A DNA stretch of 64,000 bases from CAVSUZ01 sp963834715 (GCA_963834715.1 CAWIDE010000001.1:251566-315565), one strand, 5' to 3'; shown: positions 8,962 through 17,761, numbered from the stretch's first letter. Numbers and translations are program-made. The notes: generated from the letters alone by a model not told the origin.

Positions 8962-9066
8962 GTGAGCAAGCGACGGCACGGCCTGAACCGTTGTCGATAT
9001 CGCGGTGATGACGGGATGAAGCGCTGGGTCGGCCTCGGGGTAAACAAGGATCGGCAGCAGGTCTGA
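8962..9066 (+). pseudogene. C-terminal remnant of a DDE transposase
   Basis: The short frame reads VSKRRHGLNRCRYRGDDGMKR then WVGLGVNKDRQQV. The RHGLNRCRYRG...GMKRWVGLGV pattern is a familiar transposase C-terminus, though I cannot fix the family. The rest of that transposase is missing. It lies between the end of the intron and the right edge of the composite insertion, so it is probably what is left of the element that first hit the kinase gene. Confidence 0.6.
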
Positions 9067-10167
9067 TCGCCTCTGACGCAAGACTGCAGCACCTTGCGGT
9101 GACCTGTCGAGCTGTTCCGGGCAGACCCCAACGTTCTCGTTCAAGCCGCACCCCTTCCACCGGGACAGCGAATTTTGGAAAGTAGCTACTCGACCGGCAC
9201 CGTGCGAGGTTGGCGTAGGCACTCACCAACCTCCGGAGATGCAAGCCAGGACCAGCTACGCTGGCGTCACCAGGACATTAAACCACGACAATTTCGGTCT
9301 GGCTGTCTTAATATTCCAGTTGCTATGCATGGGACGCCATCCGTTCGCAGGGCGTTTCCTCGGCGCTGGTGACCCTCCGTCCATCCCGGAAGCGATTGCG
9401 AAGTTCCGATACGCTTATGCGCGCGATAGCCAGCGCACCATGCTTGCGCCATCTGCGGGCAGTTTACCCATGGATGCGCTTACAACTGAGGTCCAGGACT
9501 TGTTCGAAGCTGCCTTCGAGCCCTCTGCTGTCCGCTACGGTAGACCCACTGGCCAGGAATGGGTTAAGGCGCTTAACGCGCTGGGATCCAGTCTCCGGGA
9601 ATGCCAACGGAATCAAGCACACCATTACCTGTCCCGGCTACCTCATTGCCCATGGTGCGAGATAGAAGCCGCCAGTGGGGCTCCGCTGTTCCCAGTTGTC
9701 TTCGTCACCGCGCCAGGGGCGACAACGGAGATTATCGCTCTGTGGCAGGAACTGACTCGCTTGGGCGAACCTCCACCGCTTCCCCCATTGCCTGATCTGA
9801 AGGACAAGAAGGTCAAGCCTTCCACGCGCCCACTGAGGTTGGCTAAGTCGGCTCAGCGATGGCGAGCTTGGTCCTATACTTCGCTCGCGGCTTCCGCAGC
9901 GTGCGCAATTGCCGTTGCCGGTCCAAGTCTACGGCTCTTGGTAGGTTCAGCGATCGCCGCGAGCACCGCTAGCATAGTCGGACTGGGTAGAACGGTCCCA
10001 ACTAGGGAAAGTCTGATCAAGCCGACATTCGGCTTTGAGGAGCGCCTATTCATATCGATATAGCAGCGAATGTCGCGCAATGACGATACTGCGGTCCCTT
10101 TGTTTGCGATCTGGGACACGTGCCAGCGGCGCTGCGGACAAACTCCGCCTGTCAGGCGCAGCCTAGT

Positions 10168-12099
10168 CCGAACTTCCTAGCCTCGAGACACGCAAGTTAC
10201 TGAAGCATCTATACATTCTGTCTCGCGACCTGTGGATTACTGGCTACAGTTGACGCCGAGGAGATTGAATGCCTTCTGCTGCAGCGGTGTTGGCCTTGTG
10301 ACGACGGTAAGGCGATAGTCCGGTGTGATCGCGGTGGTGATGGTGTTGCGCACTACGGTTGCCAGATCGCCGAGCAATGAACGGAAGCTATGCACCGGCA
10401 GGCCGTCCGTGGTGAGCCCTGTGGTCTGCTTGGCGATGGCAGCCGGGGAACGTTGCGCTTCCGACACTACGCTGTCTCGCAAGGCTTCGGCCGCTTCCCT
10501 ATCGGCGTCATCGAACAGCATTGGCGCCAGGCAGGTCCGCATATGCCATTCGAGGTAGTAGGCTAACATGCACAGGAAGACGTGGGCCCGCACGCGGTCT
10601 GCCAGCCAATGATGGACAGGCCTGATCTGCAGATCGACGGTTTTGATGCAGCGAAAGGCCCGCTCCACAAGCGCAAGCGACTTGTAGCTTCGCACGGTCG
10701 TGGTGTCATCGAGCGCGCTTTCCGGCAGGCTGGTGCGCACGACATAGACGCCATCGGTTGCTGCTTCAGCGACGATCTCGGCGGTCTTGCGGGCGAAGCT
10801 GAAGACGGTATCGGTGATCTCGATGACAAAATGCTTGCCTACCTTGTGCTTGTTGATCACCGCGCCAACCGCGAGTGCGATCCGCGCAGCGCCCCGGAGG
10901 GGATTGCGCTTGCGAGCGACCGCGATCTGGATACGGGAGAGGTCACGTTCGGTGGCGGCCAGCAGATCCTCCCGCTTGCGGGCGCGCTCGACGGCGAGAT
11001 CGGGATTACGGCAAACGATCAGGCGCTCACCCGGAAATTCGGGCGCCGTGATACTGGCCAAGTCGCGCTGATCGAACAGCGAGAGTTGCAAAGCGCCGGT
11101 TTCCATCAACGCCTTGATCGCCGGCGCGCGCAGTGCCGTGATCCAGTCGAAGCCTGCCGATTTAACGTCATTGGTGATGCGTGCTTGGGTGATCATGCCA
11201 CGGTCACCGACCATGACCACGTGGTCGAGATGGAACCGCCGCTTCAGCTTTTCGATCTGATTGGCAAGCGTAATCGGATCGGCGGTATCGCCCTCAAACA
11301 CCTCGATGGCGATCGGACAGCCATCGGGAGCGCAGAGTAGGCCGTATATGATTTGCAGCGTGCCCTTCTTGCCGTCGCGGCTGTAGCCACGCTGGGCGAG
11401 CGGGCAGCAGCGGCCTTCCATGTAGCTTGACGAGACATCATATAACACCAGTGTGCCATCGCTGAGATGGCGCTTGGCTAAGGCTGTCTCGATGGCAGGC
11501 TGGCGTTCCAGCAGCCAGTCCAGTGCGGCATAGAGTTCGTCCTCGTCGACCTCACCGAGGCCAAGCATTTCGCCAAGGCTCGATGCAGCCGTGGCGGAGG
11601 AAAGTGCACGAGCGGTGGCGAGCTTGGATGCCGGCTCGATAATGCGCCCGATCATCAGCGCGAGGGCAAGATCACGGTATCGCTCGCGATCGCCGAGCAT
11701 CCGATCAAGCCCTATCTTGCGGGCAGTCCCGAGCGCTGCTGCAACGTGCCCGTGCGGCAGACTGCGGGTGATGGTGAACGCATCCCGCTCGGCCGGAATG
11801 ACAACGCCGCCTTTGAGAACACCGCGCAGGCCTTCAACGTGCTCGGCGGGCCAATCGGAGAGGTTGCAGATCGTGCGCTTACGGACCTTGCCATCCTGGC
11901 GGTAACTCTCGCGCAGCAGAATGGCGGGAGGCGAGTTCCGATTCGGAACAGCTTCGATATACATGGCAACGCATTGGCACAACACCGCCGCGAGTACAAG
12001 TCCAAATTTCCGGATTACATGGCTACGTTTGGGACCAGTCTCGTGCTTCTGTCCCTACTGTTCCTGCCACTTCACACTCTCCGAAAGAAGGAAGTTCGG
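10168..12099 (-). mobile_element. IS1634-family element, copy 1 (TSD CCTAGT)
   Basis: The element starts CCGAACTTCC at 10168 and ends GGAAGTTCGG at 12099. The 6-base target CCTAGT is duplicated at 10162-10167 and 12100-12105. It is in minus orientation and sits three codons before the stop of an IS5-type transposase, whose last residues (RHRLGCA) are completed by the sequence left of the insertion. Four copies of this element occur in the window. Confidence 0.93.
10237..11964 (-). CDS. IS1634-family transposase, copy 1
   Basis: The 575-residue IS4-superfamily DDE transposase starts MYIEAVPNRNSPPAILLRES. Landmarks are VLYDVSSSYMEG with the first Asp, DHVVMVGDRGMITQARI with the second, and SLALVERAFRCIKTVDLQIRPVHH, the conserved Y/E-type C-terminal segment with the catalytic Glu, followed by VRAHVFLCMLAYYLEWHM. 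An earlier ATG is in frame, but MYIEAV is the start kept in all copies. The frame is intact and is near-identical to copies 3 and 4. Confidence 0.92.
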   Translation of the reverse strand: MYIEAVPNRNSPPAILLRESYRQDGKVRKRTICNLSDWPAEHVEGLRGVLKGGVVIPAERDAFTITRSLPHGHVAAALGTARKIGLDRMLGDRERYRDLALALMIGRIIEPASKLATARALSSATAASSLGEMLGLGEVDEDELYAALDWLLERQPAIETALAKRHLSDGTLVLYDVSSSYMEGRCCPLAQRGYSRDGKKGTLQIIYGLLCAPDGCPIAIEVFEGDTADPITLANQIEKLKRRFHLDHVVMVGDRGMITQARITNDVKSAGFDWITALRAPAIKALMETGALQLSLFDQRDLASITAPEFPGERLIVCRNPDLAVERARKREDLLAATERDLSRIQIAVARKRNPLRGAARIALAVGAVINKHKVGKHFVIEITDTVFSFARKTAEIVAEAATDGVYVVRTSLPESALDDTTTVRSYKSLALVERAFRCIKTVDLQIRPVHHWLADRVRAHVFLCMLAYYLEWHMRTCLAPMLFDDADREAAEALRDSVVSEAQRSPAAIAKQTTGLTTDGLPVHSFRSLLGDLATVVRNTITTAITPDYRLTVVTRPTPLQQKAFNLLGVNCSQ

Positions 12100-12866
12100 C
12101 CTAGTCGGTGGCGAACAGTGAACAAGTTGGCCAATGCCGCGGTCACGAATAAGCGGTGCGCGTTCTTGTCCAGCCCGCGGTAGCGCACCTGGGCGAAGCC
12201 GAACAGCCGCTTGATGACGCCGATGCTGTGCTCGACCTTGGCCCGGACCTTGGATTTGGTGCGGTTCCGCGCCTTCTCCGCCTCATCGACGGCGTCGCGA
12301 TACCGATACCGGCGGTTCGTGAAGTCCTTGGCGCGCGGCGCATGTTTGCGGATCACATCGCCCTGCCCCTGATAGGCTCGATCGCCCCAGACCCGGGTCT
12401 CCTCGCCATGCAAGAGATCCGGCAGCACCGTCGCATCATGCACGTTGGCCGCCGTCGCCACCACTGCGTGGATGACCTTAGTCTTACTATCCACCCCGAA
12501 ATGCGCTTTCATCCCGAAATACCATTGGTTACCCTTCTTGGTTTGATGCATCTCGGGATCGCGGGACTTGGTGGCATTCTTGGTCGAACTCGGCGCGCTG
12601 ATGATAGTCGCGTCAACGATCGTACCTGCATTCACCTTGAGGCCCCGGGCTTCAAGGTGCTCGTGCACTCGTTCGAACATCTGCCGTCCGAGCTCGTGCT
12701 TCTCCAGCAGGTGGCGGAACTTGCACACCGTGGTCTCATCCGGCGCCGGCTCGCGCCCGAGGTCGATGCCGACAAATCGCCGCATCGACACTGACTTGTA
12801 CAACGCCTCCTCAACCGCGGGATCGGAAAGATTGAACCATAGCTGCAAGAAATAGATCCGCAGCAT
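12072..12866 (-). pseudogene. IS5-family transposase, N-terminally truncated and capped by IS1634
   Basis: The sequence MLRIYFLQLWFNLSDPAVEEALY, RRFVGIDLGREPAPDETT, GTIVDATIISAPSSTKN, KKGNQWYFGMKAHFGVDS, VWGDRAYQGQ and KVEHSIGVIKRLFGF is a typical IS5 transposase core with its DDE residues. About 60 N-terminal residues are missing at 12867. The C-terminus is interrupted at NLFTVRHRLG by IS1634 copy 1, whose sequence now supplies RTSFFRRV and a stop. The original end lies at about 10152-10161. Confidence 0.85.
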
Positions 12867-13046
12867 CCATAAAAAGATCCCCCGCGCTCTGTTTCTGGGG
12901 CCCTGGGTGATAGACGAAGACGGCTGGATTCGGCCTGATTGGGAGGCAGGCTTACAGTGCTCGGGCAGCCGAATTCAGTATTATCATGACATTTGCCTGA
13001 AAAGTGCGCAGGTGCAAAAAAATGGCGGCCTCGCCAATCCGGCCCA

Positions 13047-13340
13047 ATGGAGGCAGTCGCAACAAAGGCGGAGCCGCCAAGCGGGTCGGCTGATGGCGTC
13101 GCCCCGCAGACTAAGATAGCGGGCCGTCCCACCAACGACGTCGCGATTTACGCTGCATTGGATGCGCTAAATCAGGGGGGTCATCGCGTGCATGCAATGC
13201 CTCCAACGACATTGGCCGGCTTGGTTGCCAAGCGCTGCGGCGCCAAGTTGGGGGACCAAGGATGGGCACCCCGCACGGTGCTGGGTCATATCCGGGACTG
13301 GCGCGAGGGCAAAGCGCCAAAGAGTTGGCGGAGGAAGTAA
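13047..13340 (+). CDS. Small hypothetical protein of the integrative element
   Basis: This 97-residue frame starts MEAVATKAEPPSGS and includes RPTNDVAIYAALDALNQGG, AMPPTTLAGLVAKRCG and WAPRTVLGHIRDWREG. The C-terminal half looks like a small helical, possibly DNA-associated domain, but I recognise no family. It precedes an AlpA-like gene and the primase gene on the same strand, so it is probably the first gene of that module. An upstream in-frame start exists, and the ATG at 13047 was preferred because the sequence before it looks noncoding. Confidence 0.55.
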   Translation: MEAVATKAEPPSGSADGVAPQTKIAGRPTNDVAIYAALDALNQGGHRVHAMPPTTLAGLVAKRCGAKLGDQGWAPRTVLGHIRDWREGKAPKSWRRK

Positions 13341-13438
13341 CCGCGAAGCCCCGTTTTGCGTTTTTTCGCGTGAGTTCTCGCAGTTTTCGCAATTAGTTTT
13401 CGCACGCCGACTGCCGCATCTATGCGCCATGCATCCGC

Positions 13439-13678
13439 ATGGAGCACAAGATGACGAACGAGATTATCAGCTATCTGGACGAGGCCGGGGCGGCGCGGGA
13501 GCTGCACGTGGCCCGGCGCACACTCCAGCGCTGGAGAGTAACTGGTCAGGGGCCATCCTACACCCGAGTAGGGGCGCGCCGTGTCCTGTATCCGGCCGAC
13601 GCATTGCACCGCTGGGCGGGGGAACGCACCTACGCCCATCGTGCAGCCGAGATCGCGACTGAAACCACCCTTGCATAG
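13439..13678 (+). CDS. AlpA/excisionase-like helix-turn-helix protein
   Basis: This is a 79-residue protein, or 75 if the ATG at 13451 is used. YLDEAGAARELHVARRTLQRW is a winged-HTH recognition segment, followed by GPSYTRVGARRVLYPADALHRWAGE, the typical MerR/AlpA pattern of excisionases and prophage regulators. Such proteins control excision or expression of integrated elements. It stands between a small gene and the primase-like gene. Confidence 0.8.
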   Translation: MEHKMTNEIISYLDEAGAARELHVARRTLQRWRVTGQGPSYTRVGARRVLYPADALHRWAGERTYAHRAAEIATETTLA

Positions 13679-13816
13679 TTTGCCGCCGGCCCGGAGGTGC
13701 GGGACCCGGCGGCGGTCGGAGGAAAGTGCTAACGGTTGGATGCCGGGCGCACATTACCCGATCTGCCCACGCGGCGCCAGCACTTAATCGGGTCGGCCCT
13801 GAAAAAAGGTCGGCTA

Positions 13817-16378
13817 ATGATGCGAAAGTTTAGTTACCGCCACATTGACGCTGCGCTCGCGAAGCAGCGCGAGCTTCAGGCCACTATCCGCCTCCTCGAA
13901 CGCGATGCGACCGAGATCGTGGCACACGACGCGATGTCTGCGCTGGCCCTAGCTTTCGCCGCCAGCGAGCTGCGCGAACTCGATGCTGCGGGAGGCGCCG
14001 CTATGATCGCGTTCGCCGATCTTGCCGCGCATCGCCGGTGGGTTGCGTGGCGCGGCGAGCCGCGCGACGACGATATTACGAAGGCGCCATATATTGGTCC
14101 AGGCATCAAAGCACGCGCCGATGATCCGTCCGGGTGGATTACTCGCGCCCAAGCCGAGACGCTTGCGTCGAGGATCATGGACGGACACGGCGGGGGCATC
14201 GGCCTGGAGCTGGGCATGGTTGCTGATGTTACGCTCGGCGGCGTTGATCTGGACACGTGCCGCGACCCCACGACCGGCAAGATAGAGCCGTGGGCACAAG
14301 AGGTAATCGACCGGCTGGCGACATACAGCGAAGTCTCGCCCAGCGGGACCGGGATCAAGTGCTACTTCCAGTATGATCGCGCCGACTTGGATGCGTTACG
14401 AACCGTGATGGGCGGGACTCTGGGGCGCAAATGGGCACGCGAGCGGAAGAAGCATGCGCCTAGCATCGAGCTGTATCTTGCCAATCGCTACTTCGCAGTG
14501 ACGGGTGAGCATCTTGTCGGCACGCCGCCCGATTTACGGCCGGTTTTCCGAGATACGATCCTGTGGATTCTCCGTGATGCGGGACCGGCATTCAGGGCGG
14601 GCGGGGATGCATCGGCTGGAGCGTATCAGGATGGTGGCAATGATGGGCTACACGCCCGGATTAAAACCGCATGTGACACTTCGCCTAAACTCGCCCAACG
14701 CTGGACGGGCGACTGGGCGGGACTTTCCGATATCACCCGCTCTGGCCGCGCCATGTCGCTGCTACGGCTACTTCATGAGGCCGGATTTGGACGTGATGAT
14801 GCAAAAGCGGCGCTGCGTCTCCACCACGACTCTGATTTGGACGCCTGGCTCGCGGAATCGGATGGCCAGCGCGAGTTTCAGCGAGCATGGGATAAGGTCG
14901 AGAACAGTACATCGGCCTCGCCGCCCGAGTGGGGCGAGCCCGACATGTCGGTGCTGCGGCTCAATCGTCGCCCGCCACCGAAGTTGCCATTGGAGGTGTT
15001 CGGTCCCGAGTGGCAAACCTGGATCACAAACGCCGCCGAGGCGGCCGCATGTCCGCCGGACTACGTGGCAGCAACTCTGCTCGCCAGCACCTCTGCTCTG
15101 ATCGGCAATGCTCGCTGGGCGCAGGCCAACCAGGGCTGGGCTGAGCCCCCGCATCTCTGGTGCGGCAGCGTAGGCGATTCCGGTTGTGGCAAATCCCCTG
15201 GTTCGGATGCGCTGCTGCGGCACGTGCTGCCTCATATCGAAGCGCGTATGGCGGCCGATTTCCCCGACCAGTTGCGGGAATGGAGAGCCGCAGCGGAGAG
15301 CAGGGCAGCCAAAACAGAAGCCTGGAAGGCCGATGTCCGCAAGGCAGAGAAGGAAGGCGCTGCACCGCCCCTTCCTCCGATAGAGAATGACCAACCGGAA
15401 CCACAGGCACCGAGACTACGACAGAATGACGTAACGATAGAGAAAGTCGCCGCCCTGCTGGCCTCAGCCGCCCCGAAAGGGCTGCTGATCGTGCGCGATG
15501 AGCTGTCTGGGTGGATGCTCGGCATGACCAGCTACAACTCTGCCGGACGGGCGTTCTGGATCGAGGCTTATGGCGGCCGGCCCTATCGGGTGGAGCGGCA
15601 GAAATCGCCCCGGCCCATCGAGGTGCCGCACCTCGCCGTGGCGGTGACAGGCGGAACGCAGCCCGACAAGCTCGCCGAGCTGTTCCGGGAGGCCGACGAT
15701 GGCCTCCTGGCGAGGCTCTGCTGGTTCTGGCCAGACCCCGTGCCCTTCGCACTTGGGCGAGCTGTCCCCGACACGGCCTGGGCTATCGAAGCACTGGATC
15801 GGCTCCGGTTGCTCGATCTGGCCCGGACGGATGATCGCCCGGCCCCCGTCATGGTCCCGCTGGCAGCGAGCGCCCTGCCTGCCATCGAGGCCTTCGGCCG
15901 CGAGATGCAGGAGAGCCAGAGTAACGCCGGCGGGCTGATGCGGTCAGCTTACGGCAAGGCGCGTGGTACTGCGCTGCGGCTATCCTTGAGCCTGGAGTAC
16001 CTGTGGTGGTGTGCGCGAACCGGCTTCGACGCGCCTCCAGCCGGGATTACCGAGCGGGCCTTTATGGCAGCTGCGACGCTGGTGGCGGATTATCTCATGC
16101 CGATGGCGGAGCGCGTTTACGGTGGTGCCAGTGCGCCCCTGGCAGAGAGCAACGCCGCGACCATCGCCCGTTGGATCGTCCAAACGAAGGCGATGGAGGC
16201 GCACGTCCGCCACTTGCTCCGGGAGGTGCGCCTGCCTGGCCTGCGGGACGCCGCAAGCATCCGCGACGCCTGCGACGTGCTGATCGACGCCGACTGGTTA
16301 CGACACCCACCGAAGGGCGACAACTTCGGCCGGGCGAAGGTCGCCTATGCCGTCAACCCGAAGGTGTTCGAGCCATGA
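13817..16378 (+). CDS. DUF3987 primase/helicase-like replication protein
   Basis: This is an 853-residue protein, preceded by AAAAAAGGT at a suitable distance. The N-terminal part (about residues 60-260) contains HRRWVAWRGEPRDDDITKAPY and GVDLDTCRD with SPSGTGIKCYF, as in the bifunctional primase/polymerase-type domains of phage and plasmid replication proteins. The central part is a DUF3987 ATPase domain: GSVGDSGCGKSPGSDALL is a Walker A motif, LLIVRDELSGWMLG a Walker B-like segment, and VAVTGGTQPDKLAELF a sensor-like segment. The C-terminal part is helical. It is the probable replication initiator or helicase of an integrative element. Its stop overlaps the next start (ATGA). Confidence 0.85.
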   Translation: MMRKFSYRHIDAALAKQRELQATIRLLERDATEIVAHDAMSALALAFAASELRELDAAGGAAMIAFADLAAHRRWVAWRGEPRDDDITKAPYIGPGIKARADDPSGWITRAQAETLASRIMDGHGGGIGLELGMVADVTLGGVDLDTCRDPTTGKIEPWAQEVIDRLATYSEVSPSGTGIKCYFQYDRADLDALRTVMGGTLGRKWARERKKHAPSIELYLANRYFAVTGEHLVGTPPDLRPVFRDTILWILRDAGPAFRAGGDASAGAYQDGGNDGLHARIKTACDTSPKLAQRWTGDWAGLSDITRSGRAMSLLRLLHEAGFGRDDAKAALRLHHDSDLDAWLAESDGQREFQRAWDKVENSTSASPPEWGEPDMSVLRLNRRPPPKLPLEVFGPEWQTWITNAAEAAACPPDYVAATLLASTSALIGNARWAQANQGWAEPPHLWCGSVGDSGCGKSPGSDALLRHVLPHIEARMAADFPDQLREWRAAAESRAAKTEAWKADVRKAEKEGAAPPLPPIENDQPEPQAPRLRQNDVTIEKVAALLASAAPKGLLIVRDELSGWMLGMTSYNSAGRAFWIEAYGGRPYRVERQKSPRPIEVPHLAVAVTGGTQPDKLAELFREADDGLLARLCWFWPDPVPFALGRAVPDTAWAIEALDRLRLLDLARTDDRPAPVMVPLAASALPAIEAFGREMQESQSNAGGLMRSAYGKARGTALRLSLSLEYLWWCARTGFDAPPAGITERAFMAAATLVADYLMPMAERVYGGASAPLAESNAATIARWIVQTKAMEAHVRHLLREVRLPGLRDAASIRDACDVLIDADWLRHPPKGDNFGRAKVAYAVNPKVFEP

Positions 16379-16418
16379 GCCGGTGGGCCGACGCGTTCAG
16401 GGCGCTCCCACAAAGCGT

Positions 16419-16495
16419 TGACACAGCTGACTCTGCTGACACTGCAGAAGACGTAATGTTCCCGCGCCAAAGTGTCATCAGAGTCAGCAGTGTCA
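16419..16495 (+). repeat. Iteron-like hairpin unit H1
   Basis: Two 25-base arms, 16419-16443 and 16471-16495, are near-perfect inverted repeats (23 of 25 by eye) around a 27-base loop. Each arm is built from three 9-mers close to AGTGTCANC / AGAGTCAGC. The unit lies 41 bases after the primase stop. Confidence 0.88.
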
Positions 16496-16553
16496 CTGGT
16501 ATCGCCTGTCCGGCTGAGGGGCCTGGGTCCTCAGCCGCGTCCCCCGAACCCGC

Positions 16554-16633
16554 TGACACAGCAGACACTGCTGACACTTTGGAGGGCCAGAACGTTCCAC
16601 CTGTCCCAAGTGTCAGCAGAGTCAGCAGTCTCA
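16554..16633 (+). repeat. Iteron-like hairpin unit H2
   Basis: The arms are 16554-16578 and 16609-16633, with a 30-base loop. The loop contains GAACGTTCC, a short palindrome shared in form with the loops of H3 and H5. The arms carry the same 9-mers as H1. Confidence 0.88.
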
Positions 16634-16694
16634 CGCCTATCGGCTCTCCGCGTGGAGATGAGACCAACCGCCTTCGCGGTCCTATGCGAAGCGC

Positions 16695-16771
16695 TGACAC
16701 CGCAGACACTGGTGACGCTTTACAGCCGGAACGATCCGGAGATTGCAGTGTCACCAGAGTCAGCAGTGTCA
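16695..16771 (+). repeat. Iteron-like hairpin unit H3
   Basis: The arms are 16695-16719 and 16747-16771, with a 27-base loop. The loop contains CCGGAACGATCCGG, itself able to pair as a small inner stem. The right arm is identical to the right arms of H4 and H5. Confidence 0.88.
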
Positions 16772-17065
16772 CGGGTCTTGGCGCGTCCGATCCGGAGAGC
16801 GCCACCTGGCGGTTGAGCTGCTCAGTCAAGCTGAGCGCAACCCGGCCATCCGCATCACCGATCACGCCAAGGCGCTGGACTACTTCCGTGCTCGCGCCGC
16901 AGCCGGCGACGCGGACAGTAAGTCCGCAGCCAAGCCGCCCCAGCCAGAAAGCCCGCCCACCCTCGGAAAGCTTCCGATGGTCGCCGAAATCATCCGCACA
17001 TGGCCAGGCGCACGCTTCGTCCAGTTCATAGACGAATGACCCCGATACAAAGGAGCAGAAGCGAA

Positions 17066-17251
17066 ATGTCGTCTATTCAGGAACGCAAATGCCAGTGCTG
17101 GCGTAAGCGGCTGGTCTGTTATTTTTGTGTGGATTGCCAGAAATGCGGCGGCGATTGCCACTGCGATGATGACCGACGTCCCGGAGGCAAACCGCGCCCA
17201 TGGCCAGCAGGCGGGCGCGTCAAGCGTGTGCGCGAGCTGGAGGATGCATAA
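17066..17251 (+). CDS. Cys-rich 61-residue protein, putative zinc-binding
   Basis: ATG at 17066 follows AAAGGAG at a good distance. The N-terminal half holds nine cysteines in 35 residues (CQCW, then CYFCVDCQKCGG, then CHC), and the C-terminal half is basic (RRPGGKPRP, GGRVKRVREL). The pattern suggests a metal-binding knuckle or zinc finger, perhaps for nucleic acid binding. I recognise no family. It follows the repeat region and the primase on the same strand and may belong to the same operon. Confidence 0.6.
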   Translation: MSSIQERKCQCWRKRLVCYFCVDCQKCGGDCHCDDDRRPGGKPRPWPAGGRVKRVRELEDA

Positions 17252-17550
17252 AAGAAAACACCGTCAGCGACTGATAATGACTCCGGCCCCGGCGAACATT
17301 TGCGCCGAGGTTTCGTCCCGAGGTTACGTCCTACGTGAACATCTTCTCCATCGCGTTAGTCGTGCGATTGGATCTTCGACGTCCAATTTTCAGGGGCCGG
17401 GATGGTTCGCAAGGCCACTACGGAACCCAGGCGAATGCTCCTCTACTCCGCCCTAACTGTCCGAGACCGATCTTAAGTCGGACAGTTTGCCAGCGGCAAG
17501 GTGGCAAGTGGTTGACGTCACGGCGCGAAATCGAGTTATGGCCAAACTGC
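17252..17550. other. Intergenic stretch with one perfect inverted repeat
   Basis: I see no convincing gene here. AACTGTCCGA at 17455-17464 and TCGGACAGTT at 17478-17487 form a perfect 10-base stem around a 13-base loop. No T-run follows directly, so it may be a weak terminator between the converging genes on either side, or a protein-binding site. Confidence 0.5.
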
Positions 17551-17761
17551 TTACTCCGGTAGCCCGCCGATGACCACCAGCCGTTCGCCAGCCGCAGCAG
17601 CGGCGGCCACGGTCCGGGCCTGGAATGCCGGGAAGGTCTCGTCGTCGGCCCGCTGAAACCTCAGCTCGCCGGCCTTGCCGTAGGTCGGATCTCCATCATG
17701 CAGGCCGCCGCGGATGACGACCACCTTGACCTCACAGTGTTGCTGCTGCCGCCGCTCTAAG

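Larger units (their letters stand above)
3403..9201. mobile_element. Composite nested insertion inside the kinase gene
   Basis: GTGCGAGGT is present at 3394-3402 and 9202-9210. The inserted DNA begins GGTGCCGTCG and ends with the complement of GGTGCCGGTCG, so the outermost termini are related. Inside, in order, are an IS256-type transposase, a group II intron, a serine-recombinase element within the intron, the intron 3' end, and the C-terminal remnant of another transposase. The simplest reading is that one IS inserted first and was then invaded by the others. Which element made the outer duplication is not settled. Confidence 0.65.
2883..10063 (+). pseudogene. TerY-module Ser/Thr protein kinase, split by a 5.8 kb nested insertion
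   Basis: The N-terminal piece begins with GTG at 2883, 5 bases after the phosphatase stop. It has a glycine-rich loop (LGKELGRG, then GEGAVHD after a one-base shift near 2950), VAKIYLRQ with the expected Lys, IGDVNRGNLVV as the catalytic loop and LIDCDSFQV as the DFG-equivalent. A further shift lies near 3325. The piece stops at WLCEV (3402). The C-terminal piece resumes at about 9202 with CEVGVGTHQPPEM, HDNFGLAVLIFQLL and GRHPF, and runs to 10063 with a Cys-containing segment (LPHCPWCE) and hydrophobic stretches. The 9-base flank GTGCGAGGT is duplicated at both edges of the insertion. This is the third gene of the TerY-type triad. Confidence 0.85.
16375..17039 (+). pseudogene. Repeat-bearing gene downstream of the primase, probably frameshifted
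   Basis: The gene starts at ATG 16375, overlapping the primase stop, and begins MSRWADAFRALPQSVDTADSA. Its first 130 codons are dominated by ADT and VSS tripeptide repeats, because three large hairpins made of 9-base units lie inside it. From about 16800 the start frame looks noncoding. The next frame instead reads HLAVELLSQAERNPAIRITDH, KALDYFRARAAAGDAD and LGKLPMVAEIIRTWPGARFVQFIDE to a stop at 17039, which looks like real protein. One shift near 16795 would join the two. The C-terminal part has no family I recognise. Confidence 0.55.

Noticed and set aside
9202..10063. Independent new gene beginning at 9239
   Set aside because: The sequence continues the kinase interrupted at 3402 (CEVGVGTHQPPEM, HDNFGLAVLIFQ), so it is the C-terminal half of that gene.
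10582..11340. Long frame of 252 codons repeated opposite each IS1634 transposase
   Set aside because: It is the antisense frame of the transposase, repeated simply because the IS is repeated.
16419..16771. CRISPR-like array at the repeat region behind the primase gene
   Set aside because: The repeats are inverted arms with conserved loops, not direct repeats separated by unique spacers, and no cas genes are present.
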